DNA of 64,000 nt. It comes from Lenzites betulinus (taxonomy: Eukaryota; Basidiomycota; Agaricomycetes; Polyporales; Polyporaceae). Each line of letters opens with the position of its first letter. Within the stretch, counting starts at the first letter, position 1. Below the pieces are notes generated by a model that was not told the DNA's origin, ran no database searches, and saw nothing but the letters and a program-made list of their open reading frames with translations. The translations under genes were made by a program, and so were the position numbers. Below, piece by piece: positions 34,225 through 47,165 of the stretch. The DNA is taken from NCBI GenBank assembly GCA_022264855.1, contig JABYQU010000006.1, forward strand, positions 372,001 through 436,000, written 5' to 3'.

Positions 34225-35874
34225 ATGTCGACGCCCCCCGCAGAGAGGAAGCGTGCGTGCTCAGGATGTGTGCGTTACCGGGAGCTTACACCGTGCTTGT
34301 AGCCCTACCGTTCGTCGCGAACTTCGCGGCCGGTGCCATTGCCGGAATCTCTGAGATTCTTACCTTCTACCCTCTCGGTGAGTTCCACAATCTGTGGGTT
34401 GGATGAAATACATGTTAAACGACTGTCTTACGCACTCGCAGATGTTGTGAGTACCCCGCCCGCGTATGACCGCGTGAACACACCTTCACACCTCTAGGCT
34501 GCCCGGCAAAATAGGTGAAGACGCGCATGCAGCTCGAGACGGGAAAATCAACGCAGGGCGTTGTCGGGAGCTTCAAGACCATCATTAAAGAGGAGGGGTA
34601 CGGCCTCCCTACATTCCCCTCAATCCCCGGTGACTGACCGCGTCTCTTCAGCTTTGGCCGTCTATACCGCGGCCTCGTCCCCCCGCTGCTTATGGAAGCA
34701 CCGAAGCGTGCTACAAAATTGTACGTCTGAATATGGATGTTTGCGGGACGGCAACCGTGGTGTTAACTGTGGCGTTAGCGCGGCGAACGACTTCTGGGGC
34801 AAGCGTTTCCTCACTCTTACCGGCGAGAAGCAGATGACGCAAAGTCTCGCCATTGCTACCGGCTGTACCGCTGGTGCGACGGAGAGTTTCGTTGTCGTGC
34901 CGTTTGAGCTCGTTAAAATCAAGTAAGTGATCGTCCACAACCTTCAGGATGAGGCTGCTGAACCGCGTACAACAGGCTGCAGGACAAGTCGAGTACATTC
35001 GCCGGTCCTATGGACGTCGTAAGGCAGGTCGTCAGGAACGAGGGTCTGCTTGGTGCGCGTTACCATCGTCCGAGTGACTGTATGCGCCTGAATACAGATT
35101 ACTAGGTCTCTATGGTGGTATGGAAGCGACTATGTGGAGGTACGTCTCATTCCTACAACACCCTAGCCGCTCAGCTGATGTATCATACTCCAGGCATTTC
35201 TGGTGGAACGGCGGATACTTCGGTTGCATCTTCCAGGTCCGCTCGCTGCTCCCCAAGGCCAAGGTAAACTGTTCCCCTTTTTCTCTGCCCAACGGTACTC
35301 AGGGCACCACTTTTTCAGACGAGTGAGCAGCGCCTCATGAATGACCTCATCGCTGGTACGGTTGGTGGTCTTGTGGGTACCGCGATCAACACGCCGTGAG
35401 TTCCCAGCTTCCCGCGCCCCGTCAACAGCACCTTTCTCACGTACATCTGAATAGATTTGACGTCAGTGCTTGCACGAAACGCGTTATATCCGCGTACTGA
35501 TTTCCCGCCTTGTATACAGGTTGTCAAGTCCCGCATTCAAGGCTCAAGCAAGGTTCCCGGCGTCGCACCCAAGTACAACTGGACATACCCTGCGTACGCA
35601 TTTTCTTCTCGTTCATGTTAACGTGTTCATCGAACCTTGCTTTAGATTGGTGACAATTTTCCGGGAAGAAGGCCCTGCGGCATTGTACAAGGGCTTCGTC
35701 CCGAAGGTGATGCGTCTGGCGCCCGGCGGTGGTGTGCTCCTGCTCGTCGTCGAGTTCACACTTGGACTCTTCCGCCAAGGTACGCACCTTGTGCCATCAC
35801 GCTGCTATCTCTGAAACCGGACGTATTGATCAAATATCTTTCCCCATATAGCCCTCGGGCCTCCCTACATCTAA
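34225..35874 (+). CDS. Mitochondrial 2-oxodicarboxylate carrier (SLC25 family)
   Basis: Fourteen exons join in phase to 299 residues: 34225-34252, 34303-34377, 34442-34446, 34515-34597, 34652-34720, 34779-34922, 34976-35052, 35106-35139, 35194-35263, 35319-35395, 35455-35461, 35520-35593, 35646-35779, 35852-35874. All three carrier repeats are present with their signatures: PLDVVKTR, PFELVKIK and PFDVVKSR. Other blocks are LPFVANFAAGAIAGISEI, LYRGLVPPLLMEAPKRATKF, GLYGGMEATMWRHFWWNGGY and LYKGFVPKVMRLAPGGG. These match the Odc1/Odc2 type, which exchanges 2-oxoadipate and 2-oxoglutarate across the inner membrane for lysine metabolism. Two exons are only 5 and 7 nt long; each supplies the Asp of a signature, so the carrier cannot be built without them. 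Confidence 0.9.
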
Positions 35875-36284
35875 AGTCTGAGGAGCAGGCGTTGATGCAC
35901 GGTGCTGTTGTACAAAATGCTGAAGAAGACGGCTCAGATTGCATAGAGCACGGCTGCCTCACCTGGTTCTGACACTGATTTATGGACACTGCTATAGCAG
36001 TGGCGGCGCGAGCTTGGGTCGGAGTGCTTTTGGTTAGCCTCCGACACGGGCGACACGCTGCTAGTGCAGACCTGTGCTGGGCAGACTGGACTATATACAA
36101 CATACACACGCTGTAGAATAATATAGATGCGCAAGGTATCTGTTTCTACACCCATCCAGACCGTCCGGAGTGCACACACTCCTTCGCCAAAGCGCTGAGC
36201 TCAAAGCTGCCAAACTTCAAAGCAAATACCATAGCTGTGTCCTGACGTACTGGAACCCCAAATCATCAAATCCCGGCAGAAGAT
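35875..36284. other. Convergent 3' flanks
   Basis: Between the carrier stop and the MCD4 stop. No feature recognised. Confidence 0.4.
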
Positions 36285-39200
36285 CTACTGTAGGCGGTAC
36301 TTCCTCCGCGCTGCCTCTATACGCTCCTCGACCGTCTTCGGGATCGCGCTCTGCAGGCCGCGCGGCTGGCCGTCCATGAGGACCTCGCCGAGCGCGCAGA
36401 TGCCCGCGGACCACACGAGCAGCAGCGAGGAGATGCAGAAGAAGCTGATCGTCTGCCCGATCTCGAGCCACGAGCCCGTGTCGGTGACGTTCAGGAAGAA
36501 CGTGATCGTCATGACTGGCGGGGGCGTGTGTCAGTACTGGTGTCACGGTCAAGCGTGGGGTGCACGAAGGGGAGAGGGGGCTTACTGTCGGTGAGGGTGA
36601 GCGCGATGAGGACGAGGGTGAAGGGCGGGAGGTCGAGCCGCGCGTTCAGGATGGAGAACATGGTGGCGAGGAGGATGTATGGCGAGACGATCTTGAAAAT
36701 CTACACAAGTATATCAGCATCGACACCACAAACTCATGTGAAGGACGCACTAGAAGGGTTGCCATGAGGAATGGACTGAACACTGGGACGAGGCGGTAGA
36801 CGGGTTCCAAGTAGAATGAACTGTAGGGAAGGGTGAGTGTGCTGTTCGACTGCTTCGGACAAGGGCAGTCGTCTTACGAGATAGACGCGACGCTGCAAGA
36901 CAAAACGTTCAGTATAAAATGAACTGCAGCTGTGAAGCGCAAACACGCACTTTCCAGTCCCGAAGAACGCGACCTGCACGAAAAACAGGAAGAACACCGC
37001 GATGCGCAAGTCTTCCACATGTGGACGATACGTGGTCCCGTCCTTTGGCCGTTCGGCCCCTTTCGCCTTCGTCTTTGCTGCCTTCGCGTCTTTCGGCCGT
37101 TCTTTCACCCCGACAACCTTGCCATCCTTCCCCCGCCCCACCACTTTCCTCTTCGCAGGGATGATCTTCACATCCTCCGCTCCGGTAGATGCCTCCTCTT
37201 GCACCTCCTCCTCAGAAGACGCCGTAGGCGAGACTGCTACAGCGTCCTTTGGCGGCAAGGCGAAGATGCGCAGGGAAGTCTCCACCTCCACCCACGAGTA
37301 GAGCGTGAGGAAGTACGCGACGTAGAAGAAAGCCTCGACGCGGATCGTGAGCCAGATGAAACACGAGCCCAGCCCGAGGAAGAAGCTCAGCACGCGGCCG
37401 TGGGGGTTGCTCTTCGGCGCGGGGAACAGGAATGGTGTGGAGGTCGCCGCGACTATCATGTGATCAGAAACTCAGCACGGCGAGTGGGATAGGAGGCGTA
37501 GGAGCACGTACCGAACGACACCCAGCCGGAGAAGCGGAGCAGGCGTGAGACGGGGTATTTGACTCGTAGATCCCACATGATGAAGTTCGTGAACATCAGG
37601 CTGAGCGCGGTTTCGAGCAGCTGTGAGCAGGAGATTACCATCAGGACAACACAGAGGCCGTGAACACGTAGAAGCGTACCAAGGCAGTGATCACGGCGCG
37701 GAAGCGATCTCCGTCTTCGATTTCCTCGTGTTCCATAGTCAACATACCTGCGAATCCTGTCAAGTATATGGCCATCGCGCCGACGATTCTGCAGTGGGTT
37801 TGAAAAACTAGCCCAAGACATGGAGGGATGGAAAACATACACAAAACCTACGTGCTCTTGTTGATGCACGCTAAGTAATGGGAACACGGCGGTACATAGA
37901 CAAGCTGCCGCCCATTGCAAGCATAGGTATCGATTCTTGGCGAAGAAACCCCGGGGCCAGGACGATAGCGGCCACAGAACACCTATGGCGACAAACCACA
38001 CGCTCCATATAGATCGGTGTGTGTACCCGGCCTGCATACCATGTCTTAGCTGCGCGCGGCAAGGGAGAAAATACGCAGTGTATGAACTCACCACCATACT
38101 CTGTAGTGCTGCGACTACAAGCACTCCGCGCAGCGCGTTCCCAACGAGGGACACAACTCGACTTCGCCGCATGTACCTCATTAGAGGAGCAGCCCCACGC
38201 GCAATTGCCTGATCCCAGAAGTAGCACGGAAAGATGATATAGATGTAGAAGGACCATGGTGAGCGCTGTTTCGCGAACAGGGCCCAAAACCCTCCCAGCA
38301 CGGCTGTGGTCGCAAGGTGGAACGGAAACGCACGGCTAGAGGATTGAGAGGGAGGGAGCAATACTGACACCGCTCCGAACGCTATCCAGCCGATGTAGGC
38401 GGCGATGACGATGCCGCGAATCATGAGCCGGTCATACCTAGAAAAACGGCTCCAGTCAACAAGTTTTATTTAGAGGAGTAGTTGGCAACATGACCCACGT
38501 TTGCAAGTATCGCAGGCCTTCTAATGTGTGATCGACTAGTTCTTTGGCATGCAAGCGCGCTTGGAAGTACTCTTGTTTTCGAATGAAGCTTTCAATTGCG
38601 GCTAGCTCTGCTTCTCCGGGAAGTCCTCCTGACTCGGCAGCAGCAGAGAAAAAGGTATACGGGCGATAGAACACCGAATGCGTTTTCTTCTCCTCGTGTT
38701 TTATGCGGTAGTGCTCTAGTATCGCCTACAAACGACGCCTGTTAGTATACCAGTATGTCAGAACTGGTACTGGCTTGCCTTGGCATTGACCAGGGCTGCT
38801 GCCGCTTGCGTCTTCTCTCCTTCCCTGGGAAGGAGGTAGCCGGGCTTCGTCGGATCTACGTCCGGGAGGACACCGACAGAGTTGACCGGCAGGTTGACTC
38901 CAATGACAGAAGCCATAAGCGCGGCCACATCAGCCTGCTCAACGTCCCTCCGCACAAGGTGCGTCAGCCCAAACGGCGCTGAGTACTCGTCGTGCGACGA
39001 TGGATTGGTGTCGGGAAGTGGGCCTCGGACGCCCTTGCCCCACACAATCAGCGGAGTGCGAGTGTTGTCAGGATCTGCACGCCCGCAGTATAAGCTCAGG
39101 AAAGGCTCTCCGAAGAGTAGCGCAGCGGACCTTACCGCCGTCGCCGTGGTTCCCGATCCGGGACATGCCGTGGTCTGCTGTGAAGACGAACGCAGTCTCG

Positions 39201-40304
39201 TCATCAGCGTAGAACTGGCGAAAGAGCTCTTCTGTCTGTTTTACGATGCGGTCCACGACTTCGATGTTGGCCATGTACTCCTGCAACAGCTCAGAGTAAG
39301 AATAAACCTAGCAGATGATGAAGGCGCGGGGCACCTTGGAGTGTGGTCGGTATGCGTGTCCAGTGGTGTCCAAGCCTAGAAGGTGCAAGAAGAACACAGT
39401 CTTCTCTCCCCTCAAGCGGGCGTTCAGGCCCGGGTCCGAAGTGGCGTTGTAGAAAAGGTCGACTAGCTGCTCCAATACCCATACGTCCAGCGCAGTAGCA
39501 TCTATAGCACTGTCAGGAGAATGCTCGTGACACCTGAGGTTCTAACCGACCTTTTGTGAAATCCTCTTCGTGCTCGTCGTAACACCATGTTGCCACCTTC
39601 CCCGGCGTGGCACCACGGGCGAACATAGGTAGGATATCGGGCGACCCAAACGAGAAGGTGGCGCTGGACTGGTTGAACACTGAGTCAAAGTCAACCTGAA
39701 GAGAATGGTAAGAACGCATAGCGGCGGCAGCTAAGGGTTACCCTACGGGATTCGTCTTCCATCCCTGAACACAGCAGTCAAGTTAGTATAGGGATACTAG
39801 GATGCGCGTAAGTGCATACCTTCGTCACGGCAGAGACATCTTCGTACATCCCGCCTGCGGTACATATGTTATGACGAGGTATATTTGAGACCCTAGGACG
39901 CACACATACCGATGAGTGCGACATGGCCTGGTCTGCTCTCCGTAGGCACCCGGGTGTGCGAGATTCCAAACGCGCCCCTAGTTTCAACGATAGATCGTAG
40001 GTGTGGAGCAATAATTTCTGGGGATTCGGGGATCATGGAGAAGCCATTCTTCGCGAGCAGGAGGTCTGCGCGTAGGCCGTCACCTGGAGAGCATGATCAG
40101 GGTGGCGCACACCTCCGAAGTGAGTTCTCACGTACCCACGATGAGAACAAGCCGTTTGGCTTCCCCGCGTTCAAGCGAATGTTGTCGCATGCCATGTACG
40201 ACTGGGCTCGTGAAGTAGCAGTCGAAGACGGTCCCAATATACACCAAGTGGAAGACGAGGCCGACGAGCAGCAGCCTCCAGACCGAGCCAGGGACCGCTA
40301 ACAT
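36285..40304 (-). CDS. MCD4: GPI ethanolamine phosphate transferase 1 (PIG-N)
   Basis: A long gene with many short introns; start at 40304 and stop at 36285-36287. It adds phosphoethanolamine to the first mannose of GPI anchors in the ER. The start [20 protein letters not shown] is a membrane helix. The luminal alkaline-phosphatase-type domain follows: [31 protein letters not shown] with the Thr nucleophile, [20 protein letters not shown], and [16 protein letters not shown] with metal ligands. [12 protein letters not shown] and [19 protein letters not shown] lead to the C-terminal PIG-N membrane domain, which contains a Lys-rich loop near 37000-37200. The last exon begins [21 protein letters not shown] confirmed several junctions (for example CAAAC|GTGGGT at about 38499 to CTAG|GTATGACC at about 38437) but did not fix every exon. 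Confidence 0.9.
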
Positions 40305-40948
40305 GTTCCCGATGTTCAGTAGGACATGTACGACCACCAAGTAGGTCTCAGGACTGCGGACCACAGAGGGACCACGAAGAACGAGGTGAGTGTAGATGCC
40401 AAAAGGCGTGTCGGGCGCGTGCCAGGCCGCGCGCGTCGAGGCGGCGAGGACCGCGGTCGACGCGCCGGGTTGGCGCGCGCTGCGACTTGCCTTCCAACGA
40501 CCACCACTGGCAACTGCCAATAGCACGGAATGTTCCTCGTCCACGGGTGCTGAGACATCTTTGAATATCGGAACTATCCACCGTTTTGCGTTGACTAAAC
40601 AACGATTCACAGAAGTTTTGCCGATACATCTGACCTGCACGCGCGTACGCCCGGGTCCGGGATTCGTCGTCTGGACATGCTGACTCTGAGGTCACCTCTT
40701 GCACCCTTCTGATTCGCGAACTATGGGGCCATGAGCATCACTGGGTGTCTGACTTGTTCCTGTTTGTACTGGGTCACACTCTCGTTCAGCAGACTTTGTG
40801 GTCCCTCAGAGCGGGCCGCCGGCTTACTTCGAATCACCCCGTGATGGACTGGTCAACTTCGACGGACGTACTGGCTGGTAATGACGCGGCGTTATAGCCG
40901 TATATATAAGGTTGGCGAACAGGATGGAGCACACTATGCTGGTCGAAC
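40305..40948. promoter_or_regulatory. Divergent promoter region, MCD4 / GH78
   Basis: 644 nt between divergent starts. A TATA-like run lies near the GH78 start. A minus-strand frame continues MCD4 upstream of its ATG to about 40640, but its content is Arg/Pro-rich and looks like 5' UTR. Confidence 0.45.
40901..40909 (+). promoter_or_regulatory. TATA box of the GH78 gene
   Basis: TATATATAA begins 48 nt before the GH78 ATG, a usual distance for a short fungal 5' UTR. It is the clearest TATA box in the window and suits a regulated secreted enzyme. Confidence 0.5.
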
Positions 40949-43243
40949 ATGATCTCCTGGCTAGTACTCGGTCTATACGCTTCGGTCTCGGTTCGCGCCT
41001 CTGCTCCCGCTGGTCCCTGGGACACATTTAACTATGCCCCCAAGAGCCGCACGGTCTATCCAACAGGCGTTAAAGAGACTTATGGTGACGTACGCAACCC
41101 CAAGGCTCTGACCTCGAAAGGAACGGCTACTTTGTCTGGAAACGGTTCATGGATCGCTCTTGATTTCGGAGTTGAGGTAAGCTTCAGAAAATATACATCC
41201 GCGCTCGGGATATTGACAGAACTGTTAGGTCGGAGGTTTAGTGTCCCTCAACTTCGGGAAAACGACTTCTCAGTCTTCCATAGCACTGTCCTTCACGGAA
41301 TCTCCCATGTTCATCAGCCCTCTGACCTCGGATGACTCTACGTATCCATCTGCAAACATGTCTTACGATGGAGTTCTTCACGTTCCCGCGCCTTTGCCTA
41401 CTGGTTTCTGGACACAGCCCTCTGCCATGCTGCGGGGAGGTTATCGTTACTTGACATTAGTCTCGACCTCTGACGACCCGGTCACCCTGTCCAATGTCTC
41501 GTGCGAGATATCCTTCGCCCCGCACTTCCCCGACTTGCGCGATTACAGCGGCTACTTCTATGCTTCTGATCCGGAGTTCCATGACAAGAATTTCCTGACC
41601 AAGGTGAGTTAAGTCAGATTTTCCGATGCTCCCCCGAATCTCACACTAGTAGCTCTGGTATGCGGGAGCCTACACAGTGCAGACGAACACCGTCCCACTT
41701 AACACTGGTAGACAAATACCAGTTGTGCAGTCCCCCGGTATGAGCCCTTAATCCGGCATCCGTTCATCCATTAAATCCGACTTCCAGGTTGGCAGAATGA
41801 TGCCACCCTCGGGGTTGCTGGACCGATCATCGTGGATGGTGCCAAACGCGACAGAGCCGTCTGGCCAGGTAAACACAACCTCGAACGCGTTCAGACTCTA
41901 AACTAACCTCGTTTGTAAGGTGATATGGGCATAGCGGTACCTACCCAATTCGTGTCTACCAACGACCTCCTTCCGACGCGGAATGCCCTGTCGACGATGT
42001 TCGCAGCGATTGACCCTCACACTGGCGCACTCCCCGAATCAGGCCCACCTCTAAGCCAGCTCGGAAGCGACACCTACCACGCATGGACGCTCATTGGCAC
42101 GCATAACTACTATCTTTACTCCGGAGACGTTGCGTGGTTGGAGACAGTGTGGTCCAACTACACGAAGGCGGTTGCGTTCCTTGAAGGCAAAGTGGACTCG
42201 ACGGGGCTCATGAACGTCACCGGCTTGCGCGACTGGGCGCGACTCGGTGGGGGCGGCTACAACTCGGAGGGCAACGCACTGCTGTTCCAGGTGCTGGTGA
42301 CCGCGTCCGACCTTGCTTCGCACGTGAACGCGACGGGTCTCGCTTCTGCATGGAGCGCGAACGCGACGGCGCTGAAGCAGCGCTTCAACGAGGTGTTCTG
42401 GCTGCCGAGCGCGGGGATGTACCGCGACAACGACACGACCACGCTGTGCCCGCAGGACGCGAACTCGATGGCGGTGTTGTTCAACTTGACAACTTCCGCC
42501 AAGCAGGCTTTGTCCGTGAGCAAGGGCTTGACGGAGAACTGGAACGATCTCGGACCCATTGCGCCCGAGCTTCCGGATACCATTTCGCCCTTCATCAGCG
42601 GGTTAGAGGTAGGTTGTATGACGCACAGTGACCAGACATCGAGTAACTGACGCGTATCGTAGCTGCAAGCACATTTTGCCACTGGAAACGATGCGCGGGC
42701 CATGGATCTGCTTCATCGTGAGTGGGGCTACATGCTCTACACCAACCTCAGTGTGCAATCCACCCTGCTCGAAGGTTTCACTGCAAACGGGTCGCTTTCG
42801 TACGATCTTCACGCTTCTATCTTGCTACGTCTACTCATTTTTCCACCCACAGCTACCGCAGCTATCGGGGATACAACTACGACCCCGCCTACACCAGCCA
42901 CGCCCACGGCTGGAGCTCCGGACCCACCTCCGCGCTGACCTACTACGTCCTCGGCCTCACTGTTACTTCGCCTCAGGGCCGCACCTGGTCCGTCGCGCCC
43001 CACACCTCTGGGCTCAATGCAGCAGAGGGCGGGTTCACGACGCCGCTCGGGTGGTTCGGGGTGAAATGGTCGCTCGAAAAGCACGCGCTCACGCTGGACA
43101 TCGACGCGCCCGAGGGGACTTCCGGGACTGTCCGACTCCCGTTCGCTGGGAAGGCCGTGGTGAACGGCAAGGCAACGCGTGTGAGTGCGGATAAGACACT
43201 GCAGCTGAGTGGTGGAAAACATGTCGTGTTGGTGTCCGAGTGA
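40949..43243 (+). CDS. Secreted GH78-type alpha-L-rhamnosidase
   Basis: Seven exons (40949-41176, 41229-41603, 41653-41737, 41788-41868, 41920-42608, 42663-42799, 42853-43243) join in phase to 661 residues. MISWLVLGLYASVSVRASA is a signal peptide. The catalytic six-hairpin barrel contains TVQTNTVPLNTGRQ, DGAKRDRAVWPGDMGIAVPT (the RDRxxWPGDMG acid region of GH78), GLMNVTGLRDWARLGGGGYN and HAHGWSSGPTSALTYYVLG. A C-terminal beta-domain follows (GGFTTPLGWFGVKWSLE). Several N-glycosylation sites (NVT, NAT, NLT) support secretion. GH78 enzymes release rhamnose from pectin side chains, flavonoid glycosides or glycolipids; the target here is unknown. This short single-barrel form is common in wood-decay fungi. 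Confidence 0.88.
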
Positions 43244-43915
43244 CGGTGACCCCTCTAAGTACCCGGAAGAGTTGGTTCGAAATCTGTCAATCAAATACAT
43301 ATTCAAGTGGCACGCCGCTATACAGGCAGTGCGAAATCGTCCCACACGCAGGGAATGTTGTCAGATACTGCCCTCGCCGGGCTATGCGATCTTGAGACCC
43401 TGTTCCTGTGTACCGAATCTGATTCGGTCGCGACATCAAGCTTTATGCATTTATGACAGTAAGAACCGTATATATCTTGCAAGTACTAGTGGATCAAGAC
43501 TTTGGGCCTGTTTACCCATCTAGATTGTGAATGGTATGACATTGTGCAGGAAACGATTACATTGTTTCCTTGAGTGGACATAGCCCATCAATGGCGCCTT
43601 CTCCGCCGCGGAAAGAAAGGTACACAACGTTATTCCGTAAACGATGGTGGACTGCAAGCGTCTATCGTAGATTGTAAGTACGCGTAACGTAGAAGCGCCG
43701 CTGGTCGACGTCCCTCTCCGCTTTTCGACCTTGACCTCATCACCTCTACATGTGAGTAGTACCACTCGCTATCTTTCTTCCATCTTTCTCGTAGCTCTCC
43801 TCAGGTTAGTCTATAAGATCAACATAGATGTACCAGTACTCTTCTGTTTATTTCAAACTAAACGCGCTTGTGCCAGTGGCCATCCGGCTGACCTGCATCT
43901 GTAGGAGGGTTCATT
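43244..43915. other. Intergenic, GH78 3' flank and BTB gene 1 promoter
   Basis: No gene, repeat or RNA recognised in these 672 nt. Confidence 0.4.
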
Positions 43916-45157
43916 ATGTCGACTACCCCGGCAGATAATCACGAAGACCACGAAGATTCTTCCACGCCTAACCTTACGGAGACTGAACCAACATTGGTCG
44001 ACGAGACGGAGCCATCCAAAGATCCGGCGGGACCCACATCACCCCGACCCGATGACGATTTCTGGCTGGAGGACGGCAACTTGACACTCATTGCTGGCCA
44101 TGTTGAGTTCAAGGTGTACAAGGGGCCTTTGATAGCCAATTCCCCCGTGTTCAGGGACATGCTCTCGCTGCCGCAACCGTCCGAGCCGAACGGTGCCACG
44201 CCGGGCCCATCGAGTTGCACATGTGGCTATGCACCCGCGCTTGTGCATGTATCTGACTCGCCGGAAGACCTCAGACATCTGCTGCGCGCGCTGGTTCCGG
44301 GGAAGACACCGCGGTATGTATACTAATTGTATGTATGTTATTTCAGACATGCTGATTAGCTATACATAGGGTCGCACCCGAAGATCCCACGTTCCACGCC
44401 ATCTCCGCGTGCGTCCGGCTAGGGCATAAGTACGAGATCGACCATGTTGTCCAGCGGAGCATTGACTACCTCAAGAAACATTTTGTGGAAAGCTATGACT
44501 CATGGGCCCGCGTCGAGCCACCCCGGCCTCCAGCGTTCCAAGGCGTACACTGCATCGGAGTCGTGAACATCGCGCGGATGATCAATGCCGACGCGCTGCT
44601 CCCTACGGCGCTCATGAACTGCTGCATGCTCGATGCTTCCGAAATTGCCAACGGCTTTGCGCGTGAGGACGGCACACAGGAGAAGCTTTCTATGGACGAT
44701 CTTGGGCGGTGTTTTCTTGGGCGCGCTAGCCTGATGCAGGCAAACACACTCGCGACATTGAATCTCTTCAATCAGACTCTGGCGGAGGGCTGCACGCGCC
44801 GCGACGTCTGCGCGCCTGTCTTCCTGCGGCTCTTGGACGAACTCCGGAACCACGAGAAGGTGGTGTGCACGCTCGATTGGTACAAGTACTGGTCGGACTA
44901 CATCGACAACAGGGACGACGACCGCCGGCTGTGCGCGGCGTGCTATAAGATGCTGCTCGAGCGCGAGAAGCAGCAACACCGCGATATCTGGAAGAAGCTT
45001 CCCGAACTCATGAATGTCACTGTGGAAGGATGGGCCGCCGACTTGACACCGTCTGCTGTGCAGACAACTCCACTACTCGAACCCGAGGTACGTTTAAAAC
45101 TTACTGCAGCATTCACTTGTACGACCTCTAGATCTTAAATGACCTCCGCAGGTCTGA
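43916..45157 (+). CDS. BTB/POZ domain protein, paralogue 1
   Basis: Exons 43916-44313 and 44370-45087, then either a 6-nt last exon at 45152-45157 (GTC TGA) after the good donor GAG|GTACGT, or read-through to a stop at 45138. This gives 373 or 388 residues. The N-terminal 45 residues are acidic and disordered. The BTB fold starts DDDFWLEDGNLTLIAGHVEF and continues KVYKGPLIANSPVFRDML, LVHVSDSPEDLRHLLRALVP. A helical C-terminal region includes ACVRLGHKYEIDHVVQRSID, IGVVNIARMINADALLPTAL and LDWYKYWSDYIDNRDDDRRL, with a Cys pair (LCAACYKML). This is the large mushroom BTB family; some BTB proteins bring substrates to Cul3 ligases, but no role is shown for this clade. Confidence 0.8.
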
Positions 45158-45685
45158 CCGATTCCTGCTGCTGACAACCCCGCTTGGCTTTCATATCGAC
45201 TGCGTCGTGTAGGACTATGTTTTGTTTGAGGCTCACAGTAGCTAGCACTTATCGACAGGGTGTCCAATCTGCTTAACTAGGAATAAATTGCATGTACATA
45301 CTATACGACTCTGTAGTACTCGGAAAACTCCGGACCACCTTGTAGACGCCTGAGGTGTGGGCAGCGGCGCTTAGTGCGAACGTTTGTAGTGGTTCAACTT
45401 CTACCACGACGACTCTCAGAGTGAAACGTGAGACGGTATGGGACACCTTAATACCAAACACATAGCTTCTGTAGCTGACTGCTGTTCCAGATCATCAGAA
45501 ACACGACCACGTGTAGCCACAAGAGTAAAGCTTTTGCATCTCCTGCAATTTATATCACGGTGCTAGTGCCAGTTTCATTTGCACTGCTGGCACCAAACAT
45601 GCACGACATTGCTGACATTCATTATCGAATACAGGCAAATCCAGGGAGCACTGAACCCTTGGACATCCGACTCGGGTCCCAGGCC
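45158..45685. other. Intergenic, BTB gene 2 promoter side
   Basis: A TATATCAC motif lies at about 45551, and an in-frame ATG at 45599 could extend BTB gene 2 by 29 codons. Otherwise nothing recognised. Confidence 0.4.
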
Positions 45686-46752
45686 ATGGAGGCAGCTGGT
45701 GCAAGTGAACGACCAACAAAGAGAGCTCGACTCCAAGACGAGCCGCAGGTCGAGGTGGCCTTACCGGAGGTTCCGTCAGCGACTTCAGTGGCCATTCCCA
45801 TCAATGACGAACAATACTGGTTCGAAGATGGCAACGTGATTATCGTCGCCGGCGCGGTACAGTTCCGTCTCTATAAAGGTCCACTCATGAGACATTCCTC
45901 CCTGTTCGCGAACATGTTTTCTGCCCCCCAATCTTCGGCGCCATCTGTTAAGCCTGTCCAAGACCAGGATGTTCCTATATTCTACGTTGCCGAAACACCG
46001 GATGACATTCGTCAATTTTTGCGGTGTGTCACGTTAGGGAACGATATACGGTGCGTTTCGCCGCGCCTCTCCCTTGTTTACCTCACCTCATTGCTTTGTA
46101 TTGTCGCAGTGTCGATATCAACTACGAGACCGCCTCGTTTGACCAGATCTCTACTCACCTTCGGATGGGCCACAAGTTCCAAATTATAGATCTACTAAGG
46201 CCGACCCTGCGGTTTCTAAAACGACTATATCCTTCCAACCTCGACGATTACTCTAAGCGAATGGTATCCTGGAATGCTTACAGTCCTCGTCTTGCTATCA
46301 TAGCAATCAATCTCGCACGCCTTACGAATACACCGGCCGTGCTTGTTGCTGCCTTCTTGGATTGCACGACGCTCGACGTGGACACGCTAGTAGAAGGGAC
46401 CAAGGGAGAAGACGGACGACAAGAGAAGCTCTCCGAGGAGGATATACGACGTGTACTGGTCGCCAAGACAGAACTTATCAAGGCTGATGCTCAAGACGCC
46501 ATCCGAATTTTCAGCCCTGACGCAGCCCCACAATGCCCGATCCCCTCCCAGTGCATCCCCCTCCTTCTCCTTACCCTGAAGAACGTACACAACCCGCCCT
46601 CCTTCAGCCCGGTCTGGTCCCTTTCGTGGAAAACACGTCGCCCATTGGTATGGCAACGGCTATGTCCGAAATGTGCAGCCATGCTCGACCAGAGGATATC
46701 AACTGCTCGTCGTGCGCTCTGGGATCGGTTACCTGTAATCTTCGGACTATGA
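45686..46752 (+). CDS. BTB/POZ domain protein, paralogue 2
   Basis: Exons 45686-46050 and 46110-46752 give 335 residues; the intron sits at the same place in the fold as in paralogues 1 and 3. The start MEAAGASERPTKRARLQDE was preferred over an ATG at 45599 because basic PxKRxR openings are usual in this family. BTB blocks are DEQYWFEDGNVIIVAGAVQF, RLYKGPLMRHSSLFANMF and IFYVAETPDDIRQFLRCVTL, then THLRMGHKFQIIDLLRPTLR. The C-terminal Cys pair is LCPKCAAML. It is clearly more diverged than paralogues 1 and 3, which share KxYxGPLIAxSPxFxDMLSLPQPSEP. Function unknown. Confidence 0.8.
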
Positions 46753-47165
46753 GCAGACGGCAGTGCTCTACATATTTTTGAGGTGGGTGGTTCAGGTGAG
46801 CAGACCTCACTGCGCCGTAGCAGTCGCTAACAAACCCACGTACAGCAGCGTCGCGTGGCCTGAATTAATGTACTTGTAGGCCCCTAAAGTTTCGCTTCCT
46901 CTATGGGATCTGTACTCCTACCATTACTATCAACTGCGCCCGCACCTCATGCAGTGTGGTTAGACATCGTGCGACTCTTGAATGGTGGCTGACCCGCCCA
47001 TCGTCGCCACCGAGGTCAGCTCCAAAAGTCATGACATCCACAACACTATGAATACATTATTGTACATGAGAAGCACGAGCGTTGTACAACACGTAAATCA
47101 GGCGGGTATATCTATCCATACGAATACAAACTTCCAGTCCGTTGTGCGGTGGCGTCTCACCACGT
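46753..47165. other. Convergent 3' flanks between BTB paralogues 2 and 3
   Basis: No feature recognised in this 413-nt stretch. Confidence 0.4.
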
